A stretch of DNA of 64,000 nucleotides from Clostridium sp. CAG:768 (lineage in GTDB: Bacteria; Cyanobacteriota; Vampirovibrionia; Gastranaerophilales; Gastranaerophilaceae). The notes beneath the pieces were generated by a model. It worked only from the letters and a program-made list of their open reading frames with translations. It did not search any database and had not been told where the DNA came from. The stretch spans positions 1 through 64,000 of the forward strand of contig FR899625.1 of NCBI GenBank assembly GCA_000437435.1. The letters are read 5' to 3'. Below, piece after piece: positions 25,446 through 34,623 of the stretch. The stretch's first letter is position 1. Each line of letters begins with the position of its first letter. A program made the position numbers and the translations under genes.

Positions 25446-28400
25446 CTATAAATCTCCGAATGTAGTCGGTGTTTCAAAGAAGTTGATATTTAACAACTCA
25501 GAATCCATATCTGATAGAACTCTTCTTGGAGCTGATTTTCTTAAATCGTCCATATCAGTCATTAAGTCTACTTCTTGACCGTCTTTTTTCGCTACCGTAA
25601 TATCCAAACCGATACTTTGTAATTCTCTTACAAGTACTTTGAATGATTCAGGAATACCCGGTCTTGGAATGTTGTCACCTTTTACGATTGCTTCATATGC
25701 TCTGTTTCTACCGTTAACATCATCTGATTTGATTGTTAACATTTCTTGTAGAGTATATGCTGCACCGTATGCTTCTAATGCCCAAACTTCCATTTCACCG
25801 AATCTTTGACCACCAAATTGAGCTTTACCGCCAAGTGGTTGTTGTGTAACAAGTGAGTATGGACCAGTAGAACGAGCGTGAATTTTGTCGTCTACTAAGT
25901 GGACAAGTTTAAGTATATATGAAAGACCTACTGCAACAGGTTCGTCGAATGGTTCACCTGTTCTACCATCGATAAGTCTTACTTTACCATCTTCATTTAC
26001 CCAATCACAACCAGATTCTTTAATACCTTTTAGTAATTCCGCTTTAGTTGCTCTTTCTGATTGGTTATCACCGTATCTTTCGTCGAAAGATGGTGTTTCA
26101 TAGTAGTTGCCTGTCAAGTATGCAGCCAAACCTAATAATAATTCATAAGTTTGACCAACGTTCATACGAGAAGGTACACCTAGTGGGTTCAATACGATAT
26201 CTACTGGAGTTCCGTCTGGTAAGAATGGCATATCTTCTTTTGGTAATATTCTAGATACGATACCTTTGTTACCGTGACGTCCAGAAAGTTTGTCACCTAC
26301 AGAAACTTTACGTTTTTGTGCGATGTATACTCTGATAACTGTATTAGCTCCTGGTGGTAATTCATCACCTTTTTCTCTATCGAATACTTTTACGTCAAGT
26401 ACTCTACCGCCTTCTCCGTGAGGAACTCTTAATGAGTTATCTTTTACATCTCTTGCTTTTTCTGCGAAGATTGCACGTAGAAGTTTTTCTTCTGGTGGGT
26501 GTTCAGATTCACCTTTTGGAGTAACTTTACCTACCAATATATCGTCTGCATAAACTCTTGCACCGATACGAACAATACCACGTTCATCTAAGTGTCTCAA
26601 AGCATCTTCTGAAACGTTTGGAATTTCACGTGTAATTTCTTCAGGTCCAAGTTTTGTTTGACGTGCATCTATTTCTAATTTTTCAATGTGAACTGATGTG
26701 AAGATGTCATCGTGAACGCATCTTTCTGATAACAAGATAGCATCTTCGTAGTTATAACCTTCCCAAGGCATGTACGCTACAATTACGTTTTTACCTAATG
26801 AAAGTTCTCCACAGTTAGTAGAAGCACCATCGGCAATTACATCGCCTTCTTTTACTTTATCACCTTCGTGAACTAAAGGTTTTTGGTTGATACAAGTATC
26901 TTGGTTACTTCTTACATATTTCATTAATGTATGTACATGTGGTTTGTTGTGAATATCGCGGATAATAATTTCTTCACCGACAACTCTTTCAACTACACCG
27001 TCGCAATCAGAGATTACAACCATACCAGAGTCTCTAGCAGCTCTTTTTTCCATACCTGTACCAACAACCGGTCTTTGAGTAATTAAAAGAGGTACTGATT
27101 GACGTTGCATGTTTGAACCCATCAATGCACGGTTAGCATCGTCGTGTTCGATGAATGGAATTAATGATGTCGCAACTGAAATGATTTGGATTGGTGATAC
27201 ACCAACAAAGTCAACTTTGCTTGATTGATCCATTGTAAATTCAGATCTGTAACGAACCGGTACATATTCATCTTTGAATGTGCCATCTGGGTTTAGTTGA
27301 ACGTCAGCAGGAGCACAACGGAATTCTTCGTCTTCGTCTGCTGTCATATAAACAACTTCGTCTGTTACTTTTCCGTCTTTAACTACAAAGAACGGAGCTT
27401 CTACGAAACCGTAATCATTTACTTTTGCGTGTGTTGCTAATGAACCGATCAAACCTGCGTTTGGACCTTCAGGTGTTTCAATAGGACAAATACGTCCGTA
27501 GTGTGATGGGTGAATATCACGAACAGCGAATCCTGCACGTTCTCTCATCAAACCGCCAGGTCCTAATGCTGAAATACGTCTTTTGTGAGTTAATTCAGCT
27601 AGTGGGTTAATTTGGTCCATAAACTGTGATAATTGAGATGATCCGAAGAATTCTTTTAATGAAGCAACTAATGGTTTAGTGTTCAATAAGTTTAACGGAG
27701 TAAGTGTTTCAGAATCTTGTAGAGTCATTCTTTCTTTTACAATTCTTTCGATTCTTGATAAACCTACTCTGAATTGGTTTTGTAACAATTCACCTACAGA
27801 TCTGATTCTTCTGTTTCCTAAGTGGTCGATATCATCAACTGTTCCTTCATCATATGTTAAATTGATTAAGTATTCGATTGATGCAACGATATCTTGAACT
27901 GTTAATGTTCTTTGGTTTTTAGGAATATTTAAGTTTAATTTTTTATTTAATTTATAACGACCTACACGACCAATATCGTATTTCTTTTCATCAAAGAAAC
28001 GAGCTTCTAATATTGAACGTCCGCCTGCTGCTGATGCAGGATCACCAGGTCTTAATTTTTTATAAACTTCGATTAATGCGTCATCTGTTGTTTCTGCAGT
28101 ATCTTTATCCAATGTTTTCTTCAAGAATTCAAAGTGAGTGAATAAAGTTTCCATTTCAGAAACAGTGATACCCATAGCTTTTAATAATGTTGTAGCTAAG
28201 ATTTTTCTGTTTTTGTCGATTTTAACGTAAATAATATCGTTAGAATCAGTTTCTATTTTCAACCAAGCTCCACGGTTAGGAATCATAGTTGCGTTATATA
28301 AACGTTTTCCGGCAGGTGAAACTTCTCGTTTGAAGTAAACGCCTGGTGAACGAACGATTTGAGAAACGATTACACGTTCAGCACCGTTTACAATGAAAGT

Positions 28401-28763
28401 ACCTTTGTCTGTCATTGTCGGAATATCGCCGATGTATACTTCTTGTTCTTTAATTTCACCGCTGTCACGGTTTACTAATCTTACCATTACGCGTAATTGT
28501 TTTGCATATGTTGCGTCATGGATTCTTGCTTCTTCAATTGTATACTTTGCGTTGTCGAAAGTATAGTTTGGTAAGAAGTGTAGTTCTAATCTGCCTGTAT
28601 AGTCTTTAATAGGTGAAAAAGATAGTAATTCTTCTTTCAAACCTTCTTTTAAAAACCATTCAAACGATTTTTTTTGCACTTCAATAAGGTCTGGTAAATC
28701 ATCCAAACGAGTATGTGGTATACCCATCGGAGTTACTCTTTCTGCATATTTTGTGTTAGACAT
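25446..28763 (-). CDS. rpoB: RNA polymerase subunit beta
   Basis: Second-largest subunit of RNA polymerase, 1105 residues. Conserved regions include the rifampicin-site block SQFMDQINPLAELTHKRRISALGPGG, the catalytic region with GYNYEDAILLSE, KLSGRHGNKGIVSRI, and the C-terminal clamp GGKAQFGGQRFGEMEVWALEAYGAA (each trimmed to family recognition). First gene of rpoB-rpoC1-rpoC2. It is not preceded by rplJ/rplL in this window; instead it has its own promoter and a leader of about 185 bases. Confidence 0.97.
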   Translation of the reverse strand: MSNTKYAERVTPMGIPHTRLDDLPDLIEVQKKSFEWFLKEGLKEELLSFSPIKDYTGRLELHFLPNYTFDNAKYTIEEARIHDATYAKQLRVMVRLVNRDSGEIKEQEVYIGDIPTMTDKGTFIVNGAERVIVSQIVRSPGVYFKREVSPAGKRLYNATMIPNRGAWLKIETDSNDIIYVKIDKNRKILATTLLKAMGITVSEMETLFTHFEFLKKTLDKDTAETTDDALIEVYKKLRPGDPASAAGGRSILEARFFDEKKYDIGRVGRYKLNKKLNLNIPKNQRTLTVQDIVASIEYLINLTYDEGTVDDIDHLGNRRIRSVGELLQNQFRVGLSRIERIVKERMTLQDSETLTPLNLLNTKPLVASLKEFFGSSQLSQFMDQINPLAELTHKRRISALGPGGLMRERAGFAVRDIHPSHYGRICPIETPEGPNAGLIGSLATHAKVNDYGFVEAPFFVVKDGKVTDEVVYMTADEDEEFRCAPADVQLNPDGTFKDEYVPVRYRSEFTMDQSSKVDFVGVSPIQIISVATSLIPFIEHDDANRALMGSNMQRQSVPLLITQRPVVGTGMEKRAARDSGMVVISDCDGVVERVVGEEIIIRDIHNKPHVHTLMKYVRSNQDTCINQKPLVHEGDKVKEGDVIADGASTNCGELSLGKNVIVAYMPWEGYNYEDAILLSERCVHDDIFTSVHIEKLEIDARQTKLGPEEITREIPNVSEDALRHLDERGIVRIGARVYADDILVGKVTPKGESEHPPEEKLLRAIFAEKARDVKDNSLRVPHGEGGRVLDVKVFDREKGDELPPGANTVIRVYIAQKRKVSVGDKLSGRHGNKGIVSRILPKEDMPFLPDGTPVDIVLNPLGVPSRMNVGQTYELLLGLAAYLTGNYYETPSFDERYGDNQSERATKAELLKGIKESGCDWVNEDGKVRLIDGRTGEPFDEPVAVGLSYILKLVHLVDDKIHARSTGPYSLVTQQPLGGKAQFGGQRFGEMEVWALEAYGAAYTLQEMLTIKSDDVNGRNRAYEAIVKGDNIPRPGIPESFKVLVRELQSIGLDITVAKKDGQEVDLMTDMDDLRKSAPRRVLSDMDSELLNINFFETPTTFGDL

Positions 28764-29141
28764 TAATTCACCTCGTCTATGTGTACGTACTATATAAAAA
28801 ATTGTATTTATTTCTTTGGAAATTTTTATTACAATTAAAAAATCTAACTTGAGGCTGTAAACCTTTCATTTTACTGAACTTCAGCTTAATGAACTTTTAT
28901 GTTTAAATTCAATTTAGGCATAGTACACCTAACTTAAATTTACCATGTTACTTAATCATAATACATCAATTTTTATCGTCAAGAAAATATCGCTTAATTT
29001 AAAAAAATATGTTAAAATTTTGTTACATTATGTTAAAGCCTTGATTTTATTATATGAAAAGCTTGATTATACCGATGTTTTAGTGTCAAGTCTGGACATA
29101 ATAACTTTTCATATTATGATGTATTAATTAAAGGGGTATAT
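28764..29141. other. Intergenic region with divergent promoters and the long rpoB leader
   Basis: 378 bases with no convincing gene. The minus-strand promoter of rpoB (TTGACG at 28982-28977, 16 bases, TATGAT at 28960-28955) predicts an untranslated leader of about 185 bases. It contains two AAGTTCA repeats but no recognised riboregulator. The plus-strand promoter of the secreted protein (TGGACA at 29093-29098, 16 bases, TATGAT at 29115-29120) lies at the other end. Confidence 0.6.
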
Positions 29142-29783
29142 ATGAAAAAATTTATAGTATTATTATGTTTTTTAATGTTGGGGAAAGCTGCATTATCAGC
29201 AGATATAGAACCGATTAAAAAAATAGAAAATATTCCATCTGAAATTGTTCTTACTGGAAATTTGGTTTTTGATTGGTTAGATATTTCTCAAGTTGAAAGA
29301 GATGCTGTGATTGATAAGTATCAAAAAGAACTTTTTGATGAAAATACTGTATATAAATATAATAAAAAACAGTTCAAATCAGAATACCAAGATTTTTTGA
29401 AAGATAAAGATTATAAAAGGCATTATATGCTTGTTAAAAATGGTGTAAAAGAAACAGATACCGAAAATCTTTGCGGTTTTTATTACAAGAATAATTTGTT
29501 AATAAGTTATGCCATTCAGTATAAAAATGATATGAGAACTGTGTATTATTATGATGCTATGGGAAAATTAAGATATATTGATAAATTCTCTGAAAATTAT
29601 CCTAATTTCCCTTATATGTCAAAACAATATCGAGCTAATGGTACTTTAGTTAGTGCAATATATTTTATTTCTCATGATATGCAATATATGTATAATGATG
29701 ATAAGTCTTTCAAAGGCGCTTGGTATAAAGATAAAATGTATGATAGGCACGCAAAGCAGACTTTGACAAGAAATAATTGGTAA
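29142..29783 (+). CDS. Secreted protein of unknown function
   Basis: 213 residues with a clear N-terminal signal peptide (MKKFIVLLCFLMLGKAALSA, cleavage after about residue 20). The mature part has a helical first half and a Tyr-rich second half with short strand-turn units (YYYDAMGKLRYIDK, YRANGTLVSAIY, YNDDKSFKGAWY) that resemble degenerate YD/MORN-like beta repeats. Expected in the periplasm or outside. AAGGGG precedes the ATG, and a terminator follows. No family was recognised. Confidence 0.7.
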   Translation: MKKFIVLLCFLMLGKAALSADIEPIKKIENIPSEIVLTGNLVFDWLDISQVERDAVIDKYQKELFDENTVYKYNKKQFKSEYQDFLKDKDYKRHYMLVKNGVKETDTENLCGFYYKNNLLISYAIQYKNDMRTVYYYDAMGKLRYIDKFSENYPNFPYMSKQYRANGTLVSAIYFISHDMQYMYNDDKSFKGAWYKDKMYDRHAKQTLTRNNW

Positions 29784-29784
29784 A

Positions 29785-29818
29785 TAAAAAAAGAGAACTT
29801 TTAAAGTTCTCTTTTTTT
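29785..29818. terminator. Bidirectional terminator
   Basis: AGAGAACTTT pairs with AAAGTTCTCT, flanked by A and T runs, between the converging secreted protein and M16 protease genes. Confidence 0.85.
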
Positions 29819-29834
29819 ATATTTGAATAATTAT

Positions 29835-32414
29835 TTATTGTGGTTTTACTATTGATAAAACGTAATTGTTATTGAAATATTTGTTTGCAATTTCTATAAT
29901 ATCTGATTCTGTAACGCTGTTTATTAATTGTGCATATTGGTCATCAAATTTATAGCCTCTACCAGATGCTTCAAACCAGCCTATAGTTAGAGCTTTATCT
30001 AAGTTTGTTTCTTGACCTATAATGTAATGTCCTAATAATTTGTCTTTTGCTTCTTGCAATTCTTTAGAGCCTACGAATTCTGTTTTTAATCTAAAGACTT
30101 CTTCTTTTAATCTTTTTTGTGCATAGTCAAGGTTTTCAGGATTTGTTCCTATGTAGACTATGAATGCTCCTTTAAGAACATTTGGTGAATATTGAGAGCC
30201 AAGTTGGTAGGCAAGACCATCTTTATCTCTAAGATTTTTGAATAGTCTTGAGCTCATACCAGATCCTAGCAAAGAATCTATTACTTGTAATGTTGCATAG
30301 TCTTTGCGTTCTAAAACTCCTGCAGTCTGCCAGCCCATTATAATCCAATCGGTTTTTAAGTCTTTTACTTTTGCTGTTGATGTTTTTGGTTGTGTAAGTT
30401 TTGGTATTGAATATTTTGAATAGTCAAACTTTTCGCCTTTTTTGTTGTTGAAAATTTTAGTAAATTCATTAATTGTTTTTTCTTTATCAACATTTCCGTT
30501 TATAGAAATTACAATGTTTTGAGGAGCAAAAACTTGATTATAATAGTTTTGTATATCTTCTTGTGTTATTTGCGGTAATGTTTTTGCAAGAACTTTATTT
30601 GAATTTGAGTATGGTGTATTTTCAAATATTAAACTTTTGTAATTATCTACTGCAATATTTAGTGGAACATCTTTGCTTTTTTTGATTGCATTTAATTTTT
30701 CTGTTCTTGATTTTTCTATTTCATAGTCATCAAGAGTTGCGTTATTTATTATTTCATCTAAAATTTCTAGAGTTTTTTCATATTCATTTTTTGTTGTAAG
30801 TACTGTGATTGAAAAGTTGTCAGCTTTTGCTGAAGGAACTATTTTAATCCCATTATCTTCAAGCAGTTGAGCAAGTTCGATTGATGAATATTTTTTTGTA
30901 CCTTTAGTTAGTACCGATGCTGTTAAATCAGCAGTCCCAGGTATTTTTTCTGTGAATTCACCGCCTTTTGAGAAAATCGAAATAGCGACAATATCATTTA
31001 CTTGATTTGGAGTAAGCAGTAATGTTGCACCGTTAGATAGTTCATATTTTTGTGTATTTTTATTTTCGCTGATTAATTTAGCTTCTCCTATTTTTTGTGT
31101 TGTGTTTGAAATTTTAACTTCTTTAGATGTATTAGGTAAAACGATTGATACTGCGCTTTTTTCTTTGCCTAAGTATTTATTAGCAACTCTTTTTACATCT
31201 TGTGCAGTTACTTTTTTAATATTATCGAGGTAAGTTTCATAGTATTTAATATCATCTGTAGTTACGAATGTATAACCGATTTCTCCAGCAATATTTGAGA
31301 TAGACTCTCTTTCGTAGTATGTATCTCTTTCAATTATATTTTTAGCTAATTGTAATTGTTCTTCTGAGATCCCTTTTTTTTGTATATTTTGAATTTCTTC
31401 AAATATTTCATTTTCTAATTTTTCGCATTTATCGGGTGTAAAATTTGCAGAAATATAGAAAATGCCGTCTTCTTTAAAGCCTGTATTTGCTGCTCCTATA
31501 GAAAAAGCAAGTTGCTTTTCTTCTTTAATATTTCTGTAAAAAACAGATGATCTTCCATCTCCTAAGATTGTTGCAAGAACATCTAGAGCGTAGGAATCTT
31601 TGTCATTAATTTTAGTGCCTCTAAAACCTATTAGCATATATCCTGATTGAGTGTCAGAGTATGCAATATTTTTTGCTTGTGAGGTTAGGATTTTTTCTTT
31701 TGGATAAGAGCTTTTTATAGGTTTTTTATAATCTGCGTTAAAATCGTATTTAACTTTTTCTATTGCAGATGCTGAGTCTACATCTCCTACAATTACTGTT
31801 ACCATATTTGAAGGGTTATAATATTTGTTATAGTAATCTAGAATTTCTTCTCTTTGAATTTTACTGATAATATTAGCTTTTCCGATTACTTTTCTTTTAT
31901 ATGGGTGAGTTGTATATAACATATTAATTAAATTGTCATATACGAGTGTATTTGGAGAATTTGCATCTTTCATAATTTCTTCAATTACAACTTTTCTTTC
32001 TTTTTCAAGTTCTTTTCTTGGAATAAGTGGATTAAGGAGCATATCGGAATGCATTTCTAATGCTAAGTCAAAGTCTTTAGAAGGAATTGTGACATAGTAA
32101 TGTGTAAAGTCTTTGCTTGTTGCTGCGTTTGTAATAGCACCTTTGGTTTCTAAAATTTTATCAAATTCTCCCGGAGCGTGATTTGTAGATCCTTTAAAGA
32201 ATAAGTGTTCTAAAAAGTGTGATACTCCGTTATTTTGATCATTTTCGTTAATAGAACCTGTTTTTATCCAAGTATCAATTGTGACAATTGGATTTGTTTT
32301 TACTTCTTGAATTACAACTGTTTGACCGTTATCAAGTTTATAAACGTTAAAATCTGCAGCATTTACGATATTAGCGAATAATATTGTAACCAGTAAAAAT
32401 ATAAATTTTTTCAT
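29835..32414 (-). CDS. M16 family zinc metalloprotease, two-unit form
   Basis: About 859 residues from the ATG at 32414, which follows AAGGGGATAAG; the frame extends nine codons upstream without support. A signal peptide (MKKFIFLLVTILFANIVNA) is followed by two M16 units. The first has the inverted zinc motif HFLEH (in SHFLEHLFFKGS, about residue 64) and the downstream Glu region; the second starts near residue 430 and lacks the HxxEH, as is usual for the partner half. Many bacteria encode the two halves as separate genes; here they are fused. Probably a periplasmic protease or peptidase. Confidence 0.9.
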   Translation of the reverse strand: MKKFIFLLVTILFANIVNAADFNVYKLDNGQTVVIQEVKTNPIVTIDTWIKTGSINENDQNNGVSHFLEHLFFKGSTNHAPGEFDKILETKGAITNAATSKDFTHYYVTIPSKDFDLALEMHSDMLLNPLIPRKELEKERKVVIEEIMKDANSPNTLVYDNLINMLYTTHPYKRKVIGKANIISKIQREEILDYYNKYYNPSNMVTVIVGDVDSASAIEKVKYDFNADYKKPIKSSYPKEKILTSQAKNIAYSDTQSGYMLIGFRGTKINDKDSYALDVLATILGDGRSSVFYRNIKEEKQLAFSIGAANTGFKEDGIFYISANFTPDKCEKLENEIFEEIQNIQKKGISEEQLQLAKNIIERDTYYERESISNIAGEIGYTFVTTDDIKYYETYLDNIKKVTAQDVKRVANKYLGKEKSAVSIVLPNTSKEVKISNTTQKIGEAKLISENKNTQKYELSNGATLLLTPNQVNDIVAISIFSKGGEFTEKIPGTADLTASVLTKGTKKYSSIELAQLLEDNGIKIVPSAKADNFSITVLTTKNEYEKTLEILDEIINNATLDDYEIEKSRTEKLNAIKKSKDVPLNIAVDNYKSLIFENTPYSNSNKVLAKTLPQITQEDIQNYYNQVFAPQNIVISINGNVDKEKTINEFTKIFNNKKGEKFDYSKYSIPKLTQPKTSTAKVKDLKTDWIIMGWQTAGVLERKDYATLQVIDSLLGSGMSSRLFKNLRDKDGLAYQLGSQYSPNVLKGAFIVYIGTNPENLDYAQKRLKEEVFRLKTEFVGSKELQEAKDKLLGHYIIGQETNLDKALTIGWFEASGRGYKFDDQYAQLINSVTESDIIEIANKYFNNNYVLSIVKPQ

Positions 32415-32489
32415 CTTATCCCCTTCTCTTCTAATACACATAAACTATATAAAAACATGATACAATAAATTTTTATATAGTAAACTGGT

Positions 32490-32762
32490 TTATTTTTTTA
32501 TAATTTTTTTTAATAAAGGGTAGCAAAGTGTGAGAGTGCCAATTCCAATTGCTACAAATACAGATTTCGGTGTTTTCCTCTTTTCTATGGTTTCACTATT
32601 TTTCATTGATGTGTATATGTCGTGGTTAAGTCTATTGAAATCATTCGAAGCTTGAACGTGTGAGTATAGAACAGGTTTGTTGTACCTGTCTGGAGGGGTA
32701 AGAATTCCGACATTTAATGGCGGATTTTTCATATTATTATTTACACTTACACTATTTTCCAT
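32490..32762 (-). CDS. Small protein with a C-terminal membrane anchor
   Basis: About 90 residues from the ATG at 32762 (MENSVSVNNNMKNPP); an in-frame upstream start at 32834 would add a hydrophobic stretch and cannot be ruled out. The body is polar and the C-terminus has one membrane segment (SVFVAIGIGTLTLCYPLL) followed by lysines, as in tail-anchored proteins. The gene is divergent from perR. No family was recognised. Confidence 0.5.
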   Translation of the reverse strand: MENSVSVNNNMKNPPLNVGILTPPDRYNKPVLYSHVQASNDFNRLNHDIYTSMKNSETIEKRKTPKSVFVAIGIGTLTLCYPLLKKIIKK

Positions 32763-32827
32763 ATCTCCATTAAAACAAAACAAATATAAAAATTGCCCTA
32801 AATATATACTTATATTAAGCATATAAC

Positions 32828-32873
32828 TTGACAAAAAAATAAAAAATGTTTAAAATGAGAATAATTATTACTT
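32828..32873 (+). promoter_or_regulatory. Promoter with a PerR/Fur-type box
   Basis: TTGACA (32828-32833), 17 bases, TAAAAT (32851-32856), followed by ATGAGAATAATTATTACTT, an AT-rich partly palindromic box like PerR/Fur operators. It overlaps the transcription start, which suggests that the first gene of the operon represses itself. Confidence 0.65.
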
Positions 32874-32885
32874 TTAAGGAGAACT

Positions 32886-33278
32886 ATGAATTATTCAAGG
32901 CAAAGAGAAGTTATATTAGATACATTGAAATCAAATGTTGTTCATCCCACAGCAGAATATCTTTATGCTGTATTAAAAGAGAAAGAGCCTAATATAAGTC
33001 TTGCGACATTGTATAGAAACTTAAATCAATTAGCTGATAATGGCGTGATAAAAAAAATTGATGGGCTTGAAACTTCATCTCATTTCGATCATAATATTCA
33101 TGAACATTATCATTTTATCTGTGATAATTGTAAGAGAGTTTTTGATGTTAGTTCCGAAGTAGCTCCTGATATTGTTCAAAAGGTAGAAGAAGAGACTGGA
33201 TTCATTGTAAAAAAACATGATATTGTGTTTAATGGAATTTGTAAGGATTGCTTAGAAAAAATAAAAGAAAATAATTAG
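32886..33278 (+). CDS. perR: Fur-family regulator, probably PerR type
   Basis: 130 residues: a winged helix (ATLYRNLNQLADNGVIKKI) and a C-terminal metal/dimer domain with HFDHNIHEHYHFICDNCKRVFDV and a closing CKDC, which together form the structural zinc site (two CxxC pairs). The Asp residues in HFDH and VFDV match the regulatory-metal Asp positions of peroxide-sensing PerR rather than Fur. The operon content (rubredoxin, rubrerythrins, flavodiiron protein) fits a peroxide regulon. A PerR/Fur-like box lies at its own promoter. Confidence 0.85.
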   Translation: MNYSRQREVILDTLKSNVVHPTAEYLYAVLKEKEPNISLATLYRNLNQLADNGVIKKIDGLETSSHFDHNIHEHYHFICDNCKRVFDVSSEVAPDIVQKVEEETGFIVKKHDIVFNGICKDCLEKIKENN

Positions 33279-33314
33279 AATATAGTTTACAGTAAAAGAA
33301 AAAGGAGAAGTAAA

Positions 33315-33452
33315 ATGGAAAAATATGTATGCACAGTATGCGGATATGTTTATGACCCAGAAGAAAATGATGGTGTTAAATTCGAAGATTTAGCAGACGA
33401 TTATGTATGCCCTCTTTGCGGAGTTGGTAAAGATTTATTTGAAAAACAATAA
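33315..33452 (+). CDS. rub: Rubredoxin
   Basis: 45-residue iron protein (MEKYVCTVCGYVYDPEENDG..., ending KDLFEKQ) with the two CxxCG knuckles CTVCGY and CPLCGV that hold one iron. It passes electrons to rubrerythrin and flavodiiron protein for reduction of peroxide and oxygen. AAAGGAG precedes the ATG by about six bases. Between perR and the first rubrerythrin in the same operon; slightly shorter than usual (about 52) in the loop between the knuckles. Confidence 0.95.
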   Translation: MEKYVCTVCGYVYDPEENDGVKFEDLADDYVCPLCGVGKDLFEKQ

Positions 33453-33484
33453 TGGTATTATAATAAATTAAGAAAGGAATTTTT

Positions 33485-34027
33485 ATGGCTGATTTAAAAG
33501 GTACAAAAACTGAAAAAAATTTATGGACAGCTTTTGCAGGCGAATCTCAAGCCAGAAATAAATATACTTATTATGCTTCTCAAGCTAAAAAAGAAGGTTT
33601 TGTTCAAATAGCAAAAATATTTGAAGAAACTGCTAACAATGAGAAGGAACATGCAAAAATATGGTTTAAAGCTTTGCATGGGGATAAAATTCCTGAAACA
33701 ATAACTAATTTAGAAGATGCAGCAAATGGTGAAAATTATGAATGGACCGATATGTATGCAACTTTTGCAAAAGAAGCTAAAGAGGAAGGTTTTGATACTT
33801 TAGCAGCTTTGTTTGAAATGGTTGGCAGAATTGAAAGAGAACATGAAGAAAGATATAGAACTTTGCTTGATGCTGTAAAAAATAATACTGTTTTTGAAAA
33901 ATCAGAAAAAGTAATATGGGAATGTTCAAATTGCGGACATGTACACGAAGGGGAAAAAGCTCCTCTATTATGTCCAGTATGTAAACATCCTCAGGCTTAT
34001 TTTTATTTAAAAGCTAAAAATTATTAA
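33485..34027 (+). CDS. rbr: Rubrerythrin
   Basis: Peroxide-reducing diiron protein, 180 residues. The four-helix ferritin-like domain has the expected ligands in GESQARNKY, NNEKEHAK, AKEAKEEGF and RIEREHEERY; the C-terminal rubredoxin-like domain has CSNCGHVH and CPVCKHP. It uses electrons from rubredoxin to reduce hydrogen peroxide in anaerobes. Preceded by AAGAAAGG; the intergenic region also holds a TATAAT string, so a second promoter is possible. Confidence 0.96.
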   Translation: MADLKGTKTEKNLWTAFAGESQARNKYTYYASQAKKEGFVQIAKIFEETANNEKEHAKIWFKALHGDKIPETITNLEDAANGENYEWTDMYATFAKEAKEEGFDTLAALFEMVGRIEREHEERYRTLLDAVKNNTVFEKSEKVIWECSNCGHVHEGEKAPLLCPVCKHPQAYFYLKAKNY

Positions 34028-34061
34028 AAATTCTACAAGTATAAAAAGTGAGGGTAAAATA

Positions 34062-34604
34062 TTGTCACTTAAAGGTTCAAAAACTATAAAAAATTTACAG
34101 AAGGCTTTTGAAATTACTTCAAAACGTCGAATGGAATATGATATTTATGCTTTAGTTGCTCAAAAACAAGGGTATGAAGATGTAAGTCATCTTTTTGCTC
34201 GTTTTGCAGAGCATGAAAAAGAACATTCAAAACTTTGGTATAAATGGTTAAAAATTAATAAAGGAACTTTCCCTAGTCTTATAACTTGTGTAAAAAATGC
34301 TTTAAGTCAAGAAAAAGACGAAATAGAAGGGATGTATGAAGCATTTGCAAAAGATGCAAAAGAGGAAGGGTTTGACCACATAGCTGGCCTTTTGGAAAAT
34401 ATTGAAAATATTGAAAAAATCCATTATGACAGATTGAAAAAAATGATCTGGAAATTAGAGGATAAAGTTGAACCAAATAGTGATGGAACATATAATTGGA
34501 CGTGTAGTACTTGTGGTGCTGTATTTGTTCAAAAAGATGAACCTGAATATTGCCCTTTATGTTTAAAAGAAGAAGTATTTTTTTATAAAAAGCCGAACGA
34601 ATAG
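34062..34604 (+). CDS. Divergent rubrerythrin paralogue with altered diiron site
   Basis: 180 residues with the same domain order as the preceding rubrerythrin and a TTG start supported by GAGGG seven bases upstream. The C-terminal rubredoxin-like site is kept (CSTCGAVF, CPLCLKEE). In the ferritin-like domain the first Glu ligand (in GES of the neighbour) is Thr (ITS), and a later Glu (AKEAKEEG) is Asp (AKDAKEEG), while EKEH and IEKIH are kept. It may bind one iron, work with different chemistry, or act as a scaffold. Probably arose by duplication. Confidence 0.88.
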   Translation: MSLKGSKTIKNLQKAFEITSKRRMEYDIYALVAQKQGYEDVSHLFARFAEHEKEHSKLWYKWLKINKGTFPSLITCVKNALSQEKDEIEGMYEAFAKDAKEEGFDHIAGLLENIENIEKIHYDRLKKMIWKLEDKVEPNSDGTYNWTCSTCGAVFVQKDEPEYCPLCLKEEVFFYKKPNE

Positions 34605-34623
34605 TTAAGGAGAAATATACAAA

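Noticed and set aside
28945..29127. 60-codon plus-strand frame in the rpoB upstream region
   Set aside because: It overlaps the predicted promoters on both strands, has no ribosome binding site and no recognisable composition.
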